Below are positions 17,145-26,181 of a stretch of DNA of 26,995 bases, piece after piece. Under the pieces are notes generated by a model. That model worked only from the letters and a program-made list of their open reading frames with translations, was not told the DNA's origin and did not search any database. Numbering within the stretch: the first letter of the stretch is position 1; each line of letters opens with the position of its first letter. Source of the DNA: an uncultured Chromatiaceae bacterium (GTDB lineage: Bacteria > Pseudomonadota > Gammaproteobacteria > Enterobacterales > Alteromonadaceae). The stretch covers positions 1 through 26,995 of the forward strand of contig CAMLRA010000041.1 in assembly GCA_946482325.1 (NCBI GenBank), in the 5' to 3' direction. The position numbers were made by a program, and so were the translations under genes.

Positions 17145-17189
17145 CGTCAAACTATAGTGCTGAGAGCCGTGTCCAGCCCCGCAAAGTAT

Positions 17190-20153
17190 TTAAATTGGGA
17201 AGGTCTGGCCATTGATGGCGCAAATAGATTTGGTGGTAAATCCTTCTTCATTCGATTCAGCATCAACGCCAAACGGACTGGCCCATGGCCTTGCTGATTC
17301 GTCGGTAGTATCTGCAGTGCTGAAGCCCAAAGCGACGTTGCGGGATGTGATATTTTCTGTCCCGGCAGCAAAACCAGAAACAACCACTTCCACGTCCACG
17401 AAAGGTGCCATGGTCTTCGGATAAGTCAGAGTAAAATACGCGATACCGTCAGTGCCAGCTGTGATGTTTTTCTCAACGGTTGTGATATTTCCGGGCGTCA
17501 ATTGTTTGTCACCATTCACGTCTTCGCCAGCATCCAAAATACCGTTGCGGTTCTTGTCTTCTGACAAACAAGTCAAATCGTCGCCAGTATTAGAATACAC
17601 CGCCTCCCAGAACTTAAACGACTGGTTAACCGGACGCTTAAACCAGTGTCCTTTATTGTAACGAGTCGGCAGCGCTGACACTGTGAGCACCTGATTCGGC
17701 ACCGGATTGCCGGTTGAATCCGTCACCAGCACCGCATATTTCTTTTTGTACAACACTTTGTCGTCCGACTCTTCGATACCATTACCGGTAGCAAATCGGA
17801 AGAACAGTGTGCGGTTACCTACTGAGATGGCTGTGGTGCCGCTGATAGCATCATTGTCAGCAATAGTCGCTTTGATCTTCAGCCCTTTCGGATCTTGCGG
17901 GTTTCCGCTGCCAGGAGTTGTGGTATCGGCAGTAAACTCGGTGGTGGCTATACCCTGCGAGTTGGTTCTGGCAGTGGCCGGGCTTAATTGCCCACCAAAA
18001 GAATCTACCAAACTAAAGGCGATATCTTTGTTTTTCACAGGGTTATTGTTTGCGTCCCGAACGATCGCCTGAACAATGGCTTTTTCGCCCGGTGCTAACT
18101 GAGCCGGAATAGCCTGCACTTCCAGTGGACGAGCCGGATCGGGCACTGTCGCGATAAACTCAACCACTTTCTGCGTTTGTAATGTTGCTCCTGTGCCCCG
18201 GGTATTCGCTGAGATACTGGCAAGACCCGCAAATGTAGACCGCATAAAGATTTTTGCTTCACCCGCAGCATTCGTTTGAATCGTCGACACGACTTTATTA
18301 TCGGCTAATCCCGCAACATCAGCGGCAATCACCCCCCGCGTTGTCGTAAAGCCTACATCCTGCGCCGATACTGGTGAACCACTACGTGTCCACTTCACAG
18401 TAGCGTTGGCAGGCGTGTTTAAAGCAATTTCAGGGATCTCTGCTTCATTCGCAGGTTTGACATAAGCAAATGAATCCGCGTTCACTTCAATCAATACTGT
18501 TTTGATGACACCTAACGCTGACACTGTAACAGTGTCGTTTCCGGCGTTTACAGCGGTATAGCGGACAGTCGCCCGACCGGTTGCTGCATCGGTTCTTGGC
18601 GATGTGTTGCTAAAACTGTTTTTCAGCTCCGATGACAATGACAGTATGGTATCACGGATCGGTTTTGCTGATGAATCCAGTACCGTAAAGGTCATATCCA
18701 TACTGCTGCCGAGCACGACGGCAGGCGCTGCAGCGATTTCTATATCAGTTCCAACGACTTTGAGCGTAAGATAAGATTTAGCACCGCCACTGCCTGCAGT
18801 AGCACTGACTAAGATATCCCGTAGCGCCGGATTGGTTTTGGTAGTTAACACAGCACGGGCCGTACCGGTATTGTCCGTTGTTGCCGACTGCACTTCAATT
18901 TCACCTTCAAAGCCGGTTTCGATGCCGAATTTAACTGTGACGTCTTTTAACAAATTTTGCTGACGATCGCGGACAATCGCAGTCAACTCAACTTTGTCAG
19001 CATTGCCACTACCAATCTGTAGCTTGTCAGACTGTAGCAGCACAGTACTGACCGGGTCTGTGGTTATTGCCCCGCCATCGCCAGCGGAATCAAATGACTT
19101 TGCTGTATTCACTGTTTTATTGCTATCAAGTTCAGCAGTTAAGGTGCCTGTTCCGCTGGCGGTGCCAACTGTCAAACCAATTTCGGCAACACCACTGCTG
19201 TTAGTCTGTGCTGTCGCTGCCGAGTTACTAAAACGAGCTAAATCAGTCAGATTGATGGCAAAGTTCACTTGTTTGTTGGCGACATTTAAGCTGAGTTTTG
19301 ATTTCAGCTGAGCCCTGACTTTGACCGGATTGGCATTGCTGACTGCAGTGACTTCTTTACCGTCTGCTCCAAGCATACTCAACGCCAGAGTGAGCTGATC
19401 TGCCGACGGATTATCGCCGGCAGACATAAACGCTTTTTTCGCTATCGAATTATCAGGTAAGGTCGCGGTAAGTTCTGCAGCACCTGATTTAGTACCAACG
19501 GTCAAGCCGATTTTTGCGACACCGCGCGCATCGGTTACCGCTGACGCAGTTGCGTTATCGAATTGTGCAACCGCACTGTCAGACAGAGCAAATTTGATGA
19601 TCTGGCCGCTCAGACTAGCGCCGCTGCTGGAGGTCAATGTCAACTCAGCAGTCAAAGGCACCGCTTGGGATAACGAGCCTGTTTCAGCTCCGTTTGAATT
19701 CAGCAGTTTGATAGTACCGCTGTAAGAGACTGGCACGACACCGGCCGATTGGAAGGCAATAGTTGATTTGCTGCTATCAGGTAGCGTCGCAGTGATTTGA
19801 GCTGCACCAGAGCTCTGGCCAACTAACAATGTAATGCGGGCAATACCGTTTGTATCAGTTACAGCAGACGCTGTTCCGTTGCTAAAAGTCGCGACTGTGG
19901 CATTACTCAATTCAAAGCTAATCAGTTTGCCATTGACGGCGCCGCCGTTTGTAGAAGTTAAAGCGACTTCGAGCGTTAAAGGGGATTGTGCAGTAAGTTG
20001 ATTACTTTCAATTCCGGAAGCAGTGATTAATTTAAGGGTCGCAACGTACTTTGGTGTCTCAGGTGTCCCACTTGACCCCAGAGTTCCCCCCCCACCACAA
20101 GCGACTACAACACTCATCAGAAACGCAACGAGAAGTTGCCGGATGTTTCGCAT
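17190..20153 (-). CDS. Large lipoprotein with tandem Ig-like (invasin/Big_1 type) domains
   Basis: The 987-aa product starts with a lipoprotein signal (FLMSVVVACGGGG; lipid-modified Cys19). A chain of Ig-like domains of bacterial invasin/intimin type follows. Three N-terminal repeats of about 100 residues (roughly 36-138, 143-246 and 253-358) share a consensus of LSN-x-x-VA-x-F, TASAVTD-x-x-GVA-x-I, L-x-VG-x-x-SGAA and TATLPD. Several more diverged Ig-like units continue to about residue 790 (for example NNPVKNKDIAFSLVDSFGG, TNSQGIATTEF). Near the C-terminus residues 866-877 (DKNRNGILDAGE) fit a canonical EF-hand calcium loop, followed by a second partial one. It is probably an outer-membrane-anchored surface or adhesion protein. 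The start has GGGAG 8 nt upstream. It is divergent from the symporter gene and ends at a strong terminator. The ligand is unknown. Confidence 0.85.
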   Translation of the reverse strand: MRNIRQLLVAFLMSVVVACGGGGTLGSSGTPETPKYVATLKLITASGIESNQLTAQSPLTLEVALTSTNGGAVNGKLISFELSNATVATFSNGTASAVTDTNGIARITLLVGQSSGAAQITATLPDSSKSTIAFQSAGVVPVSYSGTIKLLNSNGAETGSLSQAVPLTAELTLTSSSGASLSGQIIKFALSDSAVAQFDNATASAVTDARGVAKIGLTVGTKSGAAELTATLPDNSIAKKAFMSAGDNPSADQLTLALSMLGADGKEVTAVSNANPVKVRAQLKSKLSLNVANKQVNFAINLTDLARFSNSAATAQTNSSGVAEIGLTVGTASGTGTLTAELDSNKTVNTAKSFDSAGDGGAITTDPVSTVLLQSDKLQIGSGNADKVELTAIVRDRQQNLLKDVTVKFGIETGFEGEIEVQSATTDNTGTARAVLTTKTNPALRDILVSATAGSGGAKSYLTLKVVGTDIEIAAAPAVVLGSSMDMTFTVLDSSAKPIRDTILSLSSELKNSFSNTSPRTDAATGRATVRYTAVNAGNDTVTVSALGVIKTVLIEVNADSFAYVKPANEAEIPEIALNTPANATVKWTRSGSPVSAQDVGFTTTRGVIAADVAGLADNKVVSTIQTNAAGEAKIFMRSTFAGLASISANTRGTGATLQTQKVVEFIATVPDPARPLEVQAIPAQLAPGEKAIVQAIVRDANNNPVKNKDIAFSLVDSFGGQLSPATARTNSQGIATTEFTADTTTPGSGNPQDPKGLKIKATIADNDAISGTTAISVGNRTLFFRFATGNGIEESDDKVLYKKKYAVLVTDSTGNPVPNQVLTVSALPTRYNKGHWFKRPVNQSFKFWEAVYSNTGDDLTCLSEDKNRNGILDAGEDVNGDKQLTPGNITTVEKNITAGTDGIAYFTLTYPKTMAPFVDVEVVVSGFAAGTENITSRNVALGFSTADTTDESARPWASPFGVDAESNEEGFTTKSICAINGQTFPI

Positions 20154-20303
20154 GAAAACTCTCCCTAGCTGGCTATTTTCATTAGAATTTATGACTTTTC
20201 CTAGCTTAGCCGATTAACCTGCGCGGCTGCGAGGATTTAGTCTTGCTAAAGCACAAATTTTTCTTTTAGTTCAGAAACTGCTAGATTACGCCGTCCTTAA
20301 CCT

Positions 20304-20312
20304 TGTTATAAC
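20304..20312 (+). promoter_or_regulatory. Extended -10 promoter immediately before the symporter gene
   Basis: TG-T-TATAAC (TG 20304-20305, hexamer 20307-20312, 5 of 6 to consensus) is an extended -10 element. Transcription would begin near 20319, about six bases before the ATG at 20325, where no ribosome binding site is visible. No good -35 hexamer is seen at 17 bp. Confidence 0.4.
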
Positions 20313-20324
20313 CCATGTGCCCAG

Positions 20325-21632
20325 ATGACTACAAACACAAAATACAATCTGACCACGCGAATTCTGCTTGCGATGGCCATCGGCATTCTTGTCGGTACAC
20401 TGTTCAAATTTCTGTTAGATGGCCAGGCCGAGCGGGTGGTCGATGTTGGAATTTTCAGCTTTGGGATCAAAGCCTTATTTATTGATGGTTTTTTTCATGT
20501 TGGCGGACAGATTTTTATCGCCAGCTTAAAAATGCTGGTAGTGCCGCTGGTGCTGGTATCGCTGATTTGTGGCACCAGTTCACTGAAAGACATCAAAACG
20601 CTGGGGCGGATCGGCAGTAAGTCGATGAGTCTGTATATCCTGACCACCGCTCTTGCGATTGCCATCGCCGTGTTCTTTGCGACCCTGATTAAACCAGGCG
20701 AAGGCGTGAATATGCAGCTGAGTACTAGCTTTAACCCGGGCGAAGCGCCAGGTATCGCTCAGGTCTTTATCAATATGTTCCCAAGCAACCCGATTGATGC
20801 AATGGCCAAAGGCGAAATGCTGCAGATCATTGTGTTTGCCGTGCTGTTTGGTGTGGCACTGGCATTATCCGGTGACGCCGGTGAGCGGTTACGCTTGATG
20901 TTCGAAGATATCAATACCGCGATGATGAAGCTGGTAGGTATAGTCATGCATTTCTCGCCTTATGGCGTGTTTTTCCTGATGGCCAAACAGTTCACGATTC
21001 TGGACCTTGGTGACATGGCCAATCTGATTAAATACTTCGCGTTGGTGATTTTTGTCTTGCTGTTCCATGGGTTTATTGTGTACGGCGCCTTTCTGGCTTT
21101 TGCCGCACGCCTGAATCCACTGATGTTTTTCAGCAAGATGAAAGAAACTGCCTTGTTCGCTTTTAGTACATCCAGTAGTAACGCGACCATCGCCAGCAAC
21201 ATGACCACGACCACGCAAAAACTCGGCGTCGACAACAAAGTTGCTTCATTCACTATTCCGCTCGGCGCCACTATTAATATGGACGGCACTGCAATCATGC
21301 AGGGCGTAGCCACTGTATTTATCGCGCAGGTTTACGGTATTGACCTGACCTTCAACGACTACTTATTAGTCGTGCTGACAGCAACACTGGCATCTATTGG
21401 TACCGCCGGTGTACCTGGCGTCGGTCTGGTCATGTTGGCCATGGTGCTGCAACAGGTTAACCTGCCGGTTGAAGGCATCGCGCTGATTATTGGCGTGGAC
21501 CGTTTATTGGATATGACTCGGACCGCGGTGAATATCACCGGGGATGCCATGGTGTCCTGTCTGGTCGGCAAAAGTGAAAACTGCTTTGACGAAACCGTTT
21601 ACAACGACCCCAAAGCCGGTCAGGTCAGCTGA
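20325..21632 (+). CDS. Dicarboxylate/amino acid:cation symporter (DAACS/GltPh family)
   Basis: The 435-aa membrane protein belongs to the family of GltP, DctA and archaeal GltPh, which import acidic amino acids or C4-dicarboxylates with sodium or protons by an elevator mechanism. The first hairpin carries the serine-rich STSSSNAT (281-288), TM7 has NMDGT (318-322), the second hairpin has AGVPGVG (361-367), and TM8 has Asp392, Asp396, Arg399, Thr400 and Asn403. These match GltPh Asp390, Asp394, Arg397, Thr398 and Asn401 with a constant offset of 2. The conserved arginine indicates an acidic substrate, but aspartate/glutamate versus succinate cannot be separated from sequence. No ribosome binding site precedes the ATG. 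It is transcribed away from the Ig-repeat lipoprotein and ends at a bidirectional terminator. Confidence 0.93.
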   Translation: MTTNTKYNLTTRILLAMAIGILVGTLFKFLLDGQAERVVDVGIFSFGIKALFIDGFFHVGGQIFIASLKMLVVPLVLVSLICGTSSLKDIKTLGRIGSKSMSLYILTTALAIAIAVFFATLIKPGEGVNMQLSTSFNPGEAPGIAQVFINMFPSNPIDAMAKGEMLQIIVFAVLFGVALALSGDAGERLRLMFEDINTAMMKLVGIVMHFSPYGVFFLMAKQFTILDLGDMANLIKYFALVIFVLLFHGFIVYGAFLAFAARLNPLMFFSKMKETALFAFSTSSSNATIASNMTTTTQKLGVDNKVASFTIPLGATINMDGTAIMQGVATVFIAQVYGIDLTFNDYLLVVLTATLASIGTAGVPGVGLVMLAMVLQQVNLPVEGIALIIGVDRLLDMTRTAVNITGDAMVSCLVGKSENCFDETVYNDPKAGQVS

Positions 21633-21671
21633 CACGAAGTACCGATGAATGACGACTGAATAGTCCATCAT

Positions 21672-21699
21672 TAAAAAGCCGGCAATTGCCGGCTTTTTA
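21672..21699. terminator. Bidirectional terminator between symporter and tpm
   Basis: A perfect 28-bp palindrome (TAAAAAGCCGGCAA and its complement TTGCCGGCTTTTTA) centred between 21685 and 21686. Both strands end in a run of T, serving the convergent genes that stop at 21632 and 21741. Confidence 0.92.
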
Positions 21700-21740
21700 G
21701 TCTCTGGTATCTGCGGTGTGGTAGCGGCCCCATCTGCTCA

Positions 21741-22379
21741 TCACCAACAAATGCGCCAACAGGTTTCCGTCAGATAGGTGGTGTCAAAACGACGTCTGGC
21801 AAAGCCCTGCCCGGTCAGATCACGTTGCTGCAGCAGTGTGACATCGGCAAACCCGAATAACCGGGCAATCTCCTCAGCCGGCACACTAAAAGGCGGGCCA
21901 CTTTTTTCTGCCGCCGGATACTCCAGACTCAGCAGCAACATATCAGCCGTTGGCATCAAGGCCCTCAGTTGATTGACATAGTCCTGACGCATCGGCGCCG
22001 GTAATGCAATCAGCGCGGCACGGTCATAAATGCGCCGGCAATCCGCAACCTGTTCTGGCTTCAGCGCAAAAAAGTCACCTTGCCACAGTCTGATCGCTGC
22101 TGCGCTGTGACAAACAAAATCGCCCGATTGTGTGTGCGTAGCCTGTAGTTGATTCTCCGTAAAAAAATCCCGACAGGCGATCTCGGATAACTCAGCACCA
22201 ACTACAGGCGCCTGCTGCGCCAAGAACAATAAATCGGGCGACTTGCCACACAAAGGCACAAATACAGGACTGGCATTCAACCAGTCTGACGGCGCGGACC
22301 GCAGCAGCGGATGTGCGTCGTCTTGTTGCCAGCCCAGCTGATTTTGCTGCCAGCATTGCAGCCAGAACTCCTGTTGCAT
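21741..22379 (-). CDS. tpm: Thiopurine S-methyltransferase family protein
   Basis: The 212-aa SAM-dependent methyltransferase matches bacterial Tpm proteins, which methylate thiopurines and also selenium and tellurium oxyanions. Family marks are the N-terminal FWLQCWQQNQLGWQQDDAHP, the SAM-binding VPLCGKSPDLLFLAQQ (about residues 41-56) with VVGAELSEIA after it, the YDRAALIALPAPMRQDY block and FDTTYLTETC at the end. Length is close to the family's usual 215-220. The ATG lies one base after the sohB stop codon on the same strand, with no independent promoter, so the two are probably cotranscribed and translationally coupled. The physiological substrate in this organism is unknown. Confidence 0.92.
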   Translation of the reverse strand: MQQEFWLQCWQQNQLGWQQDDAHPLLRSAPSDWLNASPVFVPLCGKSPDLLFLAQQAPVVGAELSEIACRDFFTENQLQATHTQSGDFVCHSAAAIRLWQGDFFALKPEQVADCRRIYDRAALIALPAPMRQDYVNQLRALMPTADMLLLSLEYPAAEKSGPPFSVPAEEIARLFGFADVTLLQQRDLTGQGFARRRFDTTYLTETCWRICW

Positions 22380-22380
22380 C

Positions 22381-23370
22381 TTAGCGCCAGAACGTCAGAT
22401 GCTGCAGCTGCTGTAAACTGCTTTTCACCACACTGGCTGCAGTCAGACCTGCTTTTTCCGCCAGTGACTTACGGACCCGATATTGCACTTTATACACCTG
22501 ACGTTCGGCCAGTTGAGTGATCAGATAGTCGTCACTGGTACAAAGCGCGTCGACCAGTTTCAAATCAAGGGCCTGATAACCAAACCAATGCTCGCCGGTG
22601 GCCACTTCATCGATATCCAGTTGCTGGCGGTGACGTTGCACAAAATGCTTAAACAACACATGGGTTTCTTCCAGTTCACGCTGGAACTTCTCCCGGCCCT
22701 TATCGGTATTTTCACCAAACACTGTGACAGTGCGCTTAAATTCGCCGGCGGTGAATTGTTCAAATTCAATATGATTTTTTTTCAGTAATTTATTGAAGTT
22801 CGGCAACTGCGCGATGACGCCGATAGAGCCGAGAATGGCAAAAGGCGCAGCGATAATTTTGTCGGCAATACAAGCCATCATGTAGCCACCGCTTGCAGCC
22901 ACCTTGTCGACCGCGACGGTCAGTGGGATATTTTTCTGCCGGACCCGCTCTAACTGCGATGCGCCCAGCCCATAACCATGCACCACTCCACCACCCGACT
23001 CCAGCCGGACCAGCAAGGCGTCGTCTTGATTGGCGACGGCCAGCACCGCGGTCACTTCCTCGCGCAGCGCATCCACTTCGTGTGCATCCATACTGCCGTT
23101 AAAGTCGATGACAAAAAGCCGATGCTGCGGTTTTTCCGCTTTTTCCACCAGTTTTTGCCATTGCTTATAGGCTTTTTTATCCAGCAGCTGTTGCTGCAAG
23201 TCGGCCTGTAAATGCTGGTACTCTTCAGACAAATCATCAAAACACAGCTCCCCCTTGCGCGCTTTCGGTTTCACCGATGCCACAACAACCATCACGATCA
23301 CTGCGCCTATTGCCAGCACCAAGGTCAGGGTTTTGGCCAAAAACATGCCGTATTCCAGTAAAAATTCCAC
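22381..23370 (-). CDS. sohB: Inner-membrane S49 family serine protease SohB
   Basis: SohB is a signal-peptide-peptidase-A-like protease of the inner membrane, first found as a multicopy suppressor of loss of DegP. The 329-aa product has an N-terminal membrane helix (about residues 11-31) and the extended SohB N-domain with LFVIDFNGSMDAHEVDALRE. The S49 core carries Ser160 in KVAASGGYMMA as nucleophile and Lys212 in AGEFKRT as general base, spaced 52 residues apart as in other single-domain SppA enzymes. GSIGVIAQLPNFNKLL lies between them. The start is GTG (23368-23370) with GAGG 7 nt upstream. tpm follows after one base. A TAGAAT -10-like hexamer lies upstream around 23402-23407 on the minus strand, without a clear -35. 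Confidence 0.93.
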   Translation of the reverse strand: MEFLLEYGMFLAKTLTLVLAIGAVIVMVVVASVKPKARKGELCFDDLSEEYQHLQADLQQQLLDKKAYKQWQKLVEKAEKPQHRLFVIDFNGSMDAHEVDALREEVTAVLAVANQDDALLVRLESGGGVVHGYGLGASQLERVRQKNIPLTVAVDKVAASGGYMMACIADKIIAAPFAILGSIGVIAQLPNFNKLLKKNHIEFEQFTAGEFKRTVTVFGENTDKGREKFQRELEETHVLFKHFVQRHRQQLDIDEVATGEHWFGYQALDLKLVDALCTSDDYLITQLAERQVYKVQYRVRKSLAEKAGLTAASVVKSSLQQLQHLTFWR

Positions 23371-23504
23371 AGAAGATCCTCAAATAACTGATTTGGTTGC
23401 ATTCTAGCGCGACTAAGCGCTGGCCGCATAGTCGCACCTGTTCGACTGACACAATGGCAAAACTTAGCTTTGTAGCCGCAACCATAAAAGTTGTTCAGCA
23501 GGCG

Positions 23505-23533
23505 AAAAAAAACCCGGCGGTGCCGGGTTTTTT
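23505..23533 (-). terminator. Terminator of the VolA-like lipase gene
   Basis: AAAAAACCCGGC (23507-23518) pairs perfectly with GCCGGGTTTTTT (23522-23533) around a GGT loop. On the minus strand eight consecutive T follow the GC-rich stem. It lies 13 bp after the lipase stop codon. Confidence 0.92.
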
Positions 23534-23546
23534 ATCAGAAACGGGA

Positions 23547-25958
23547 TTATTGTGCTTTTAACACTGCAGCATTCGTCACCTGAATACCGGCACCACGATT
23601 CACGAAGAATGACACCGTCTGACGCTGCATTTCTGCAGTCGCTGCGGCACTCGCCGTTGGACTCAGGATCGATGCGTGGTCGCCTTCAGTAAAGCGGGCG
23701 ATAGACGGACGGTCTAACACATAAGCACCGGCTTTAGCTGGCAGGCTGGCTGCGCCCAACAGACGAGCCAGTGGCTCAGTACCGCCGAGTGGCATGTTCA
23801 CAGCCTGATTCGGGATCACCTGATCAGACTTATTAGAGCCACCATTGCCAACCACTTCCAGAATATGCACAGGTGTTTTACCCGCCACATGCATCGCTGC
23901 GTAATTGTTCGGGTCGCCGGCATCGGTAATCGTCTGAGCGGCAAACACAAACTGGCTCAGAGTTGCACTGATGGCAGTCAGCGCCGCTACCTGACCTTTG
24001 GCAGTCAGATCAGCCAGATAACCGTCAACAAAACGGGCCGCACAACCAGCGTAAGTTGCTGCATCCACACAGACTTTCTGGGCATCAACATAAGCTTTAA
24101 AGCCCGGTGATAAAGTAGCAGAGCCCAGCATCACGGCTGATTTGATGGTGTTACCGAATTCCGGTGATTCCAACAAGAAGTTGGCCACTGCACCGCCAGG
24201 CATCGCCAGCGTGCTGGCTTTAATTTTGTATAAAGCGTCCGCTGTCGGAATGCCGGTAGACGCATTTGCCAGAGCTACCATACTGGCACCTGTGATGGCG
24301 CCCAACGAGTGACCGATAAACTGCACATCCTGAGTATTCAGCAAGCCAGCGGTGTTGTTGAAGTTCAGACCCAGGCGCAGGCCCAGCATGTCAGCGATAC
24401 TCTGACGCAGGTTGTCGCGGGTAACCAGCATATCCGCCAGGTTCATATAAACAGTGGCGTTACCTGATTCCTGGCAATAAGCACCAGAAGCTGTTACATC
24501 TTTTTTACCATCACCATTGACGTCAAAACCACGGCTGCCATGCAGCGGATGGTCGATGGCGACCGTGGCAAAACCTTGTGACGACAAGGCGCCGGTAATA
24601 GCCAACATGCTCTCTTTACAGCCGGTAATACCATGCTGCAGGATCACGACAGGCCAGCCTGTAGCTGGTTTTTTCAGGCCATAGGCTTCATTCGGAACAG
24701 TCATCTGCACTTGCAGCGTCTGCACTGAATTCACTTTTGGCACCACGTTGAATTTAGTCAGATGACGCTGTTTATCGATACCAAAATCGCGCAATGCACC
24801 ACCACTGGCACCTTTACACACGGCATCGTTCTGCAGTTGTGCTGGCGTTGTGATGCCTGCTTCCAGCGCGGCTTTTTGGGCATCTGTTAATGCCGCAATC
24901 ATCGCGCCACTGTCGCAGCGGCCGGTCCAGCGTGTATTCAGTGCGGCTGTTGGCGCAGCTGCAGTAGAGACACCCAGGTAATATGGCAGACTGATAGTAC
25001 CGGCATAATATTGCGCCAGTTTAAAGGCAAAACGCGGATCAGCCGGATTATCCGGAATAGTGGCACCCGGGAATAAAATATCCGACACCAGCTTACCGGT
25101 ATTCTGCACTACCACTTTTGGCGGTGTATTACCATTGAGCGCGCTTGGCAGCATCAGCTGCTTCACTGTGGCCAGTACGTTGGCAGTGGATTGGGTGGTG
25201 ATAGCCGCAGTGTAAATAATCGAATCTTTGGCAATCGATTGCGTCGACACCACATTTTCGAAGCTGTTGATCACACCCTGCAATGCGCGTTGTGCTTCAG
25301 AACCCAATGGCATCGTTGCCAGATCCTGCTTCACCAGTTCATAGGTGGTGGACGGCAGCACACTGCGGCCTTCAGAATCTTTCAGATTATTTGTCAGCAC
25401 CAGAATATAAGTGGTGGCAGGTTTTAATGGTTTTAACGGGATCACCGCGACATTATTGCCAACGGCCTTGGTCACAAAATCCTGACCGAAAGTGAGTTGA
25501 CCAACAGCTTTACAAGCCACGCCACGCGGTACAGAACGGCAAGAAGCATCAGCCGAAGCCGGGTCCCCCATCAATACCTCAACCAGGCGGACTGAATCAG
25601 GGCGTGCAGCGCTGGCTGAGTCCAGACTGACGCCACCGGCAAATGCCAGTTCGATACTAAACGGATTCTGGGTTGACCAGCCATCCAGCGCACCTAATGC
25701 GGTTTGTGGGTCTGTATAGTTTGGTGTTGCAGCGGCTTCACCAGGCATCACTAATGTGCCGTCGGTTGTGCCCTGAAACAACAAGTCATTTGGCACAGAT
25801 ACTTTACTGGCAGTCGGGTCAAACACTACACGGCTGGCAGGAACCAGAACCTGGTCGTTATTTGCCGTATCTTGTTTAATATCATTCAGTGAGTCACCAC
25901 CACAGCCGGTCAGCCCAAGCGCACTGGTCACCGCCAGGCTAATCAGAAGCTTCTTCAT
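23547..25958 (-). CDS. VolA/Pla-1/cef-type lipase-phospholipase lipoprotein
   Basis: The 803-aa product begins with a lipoprotein signal (SALGLTGCGGDS; Cys19 lipidated). It continues with the N-terminal domain found in 'bacterial virulence factor lipases' (VVFDPTASKVSVPNDLLFQG at about 44-63, then KPATTYILVLTNNLKDSEGR). A C-terminal alpha/beta-hydrolase follows with oxyanion strand WPVVILQHGITG, nucleophile Ser551 in GHSLG, probable acid Asp712 (KSDQVIP) and His761 (EGDHASIL). VolA of Vibrio cholerae, the characterised relative, is a surface-exposed lysophospholipase that frees fatty acids from host or environmental lipids. An acidic loop DVNGDGKKD just before the nucleophile region looks like a calcium site. 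GGGGAG lies 5 nt before the ATG, and a perfect TATAAT lies 27 bp upstream of it. No fadL-type transporter is adjacent, unlike in V. cholerae. Confidence 0.88.
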   Translation of the reverse strand: MKKLLISLAVTSALGLTGCGGDSLNDIKQDTANNDQVLVPASRVVFDPTASKVSVPNDLLFQGTTDGTLVMPGEAAATPNYTDPQTALGALDGWSTQNPFSIELAFAGGVSLDSASAARPDSVRLVEVLMGDPASADASCRSVPRGVACKAVGQLTFGQDFVTKAVGNNVAVIPLKPLKPATTYILVLTNNLKDSEGRSVLPSTTYELVKQDLATMPLGSEAQRALQGVINSFENVVSTQSIAKDSIIYTAAITTQSTANVLATVKQLMLPSALNGNTPPKVVVQNTGKLVSDILFPGATIPDNPADPRFAFKLAQYYAGTISLPYYLGVSTAAAPTAALNTRWTGRCDSGAMIAALTDAQKAALEAGITTPAQLQNDAVCKGASGGALRDFGIDKQRHLTKFNVVPKVNSVQTLQVQMTVPNEAYGLKKPATGWPVVILQHGITGCKESMLAITGALSSQGFATVAIDHPLHGSRGFDVNGDGKKDVTASGAYCQESGNATVYMNLADMLVTRDNLRQSIADMLGLRLGLNFNNTAGLLNTQDVQFIGHSLGAITGASMVALANASTGIPTADALYKIKASTLAMPGGAVANFLLESPEFGNTIKSAVMLGSATLSPGFKAYVDAQKVCVDAATYAGCAARFVDGYLADLTAKGQVAALTAISATLSQFVFAAQTITDAGDPNNYAAMHVAGKTPVHILEVVGNGGSNKSDQVIPNQAVNMPLGGTEPLARLLGAASLPAKAGAYVLDRPSIARFTEGDHASILSPTASAAATAEMQRQTVSFFVNRGAGIQVTNAAVLKAQ

Positions 25959-25984
25959 ACGTTCTCCCCGTGTCCTGATTTTTT

Positions 25985-25990
25985 ATTATA
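25985..25990 (-). promoter_or_regulatory. Probable -10 element of the VolA-like lipase gene
   Basis: On the minus strand TATAAT, a perfect -10 consensus, lies 27 bp before the ATG at 25958, which would give a leader of about 20 bases including the GGGGAG ribosome binding site. No recognisable -35 hexamer is present at 16-18 bp, so an activator may be needed. Confidence 0.4.
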
Positions 25991-26181
25991 TTTCCACAGC
26001 TTAGCTAGGCTGCAGATTAAAATTCCTTTGTGTAGACTGGTAACAGCTACGACCAGTTAAACTTAACCCAATCAGAAAAAATTCGCTAGGGCTAAACTGC
26101 AGTTCTCTGAAGAAAGGTGCAAAAAGCCCGACAACCCTGTATTCTGCGCGCGATTTCAGCAGCTGCACAGGTTGTTTTCTC

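Larger units (their letters stand above)
16777..17189. other. 413-bp AT-rich intergenic stretch with a doubtful short ORF
   Basis: This is the only gap above 300 bp without a convincing gene. The part 16800-17080 is visibly richer in A and T than its neighbours. On the plus strand a frame is open from TTG 16844 to TGA 17069-17071 (75 aa, LLIQLAHRLAFDYVYAPHHS at its start) with ordinary codons but no ATG start or ribosome binding site, so it could be a degraded gene or chance. The promoter of the arginase-family gene must lie here: TATAAA-like and CATAAT-like sequences occur at 16815-16840 on the minus strand. The stretch also holds the inverted repeat at 17063-17084 and the terminator at 17115-17144. 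Confidence 0.5.

Noticed and set aside
17190..20153. Plus-strand frames opposite the Ig-repeat lipoprotein
   Set aside because: They arise from biased codons of the repeat protein and have no start signals or domain features.
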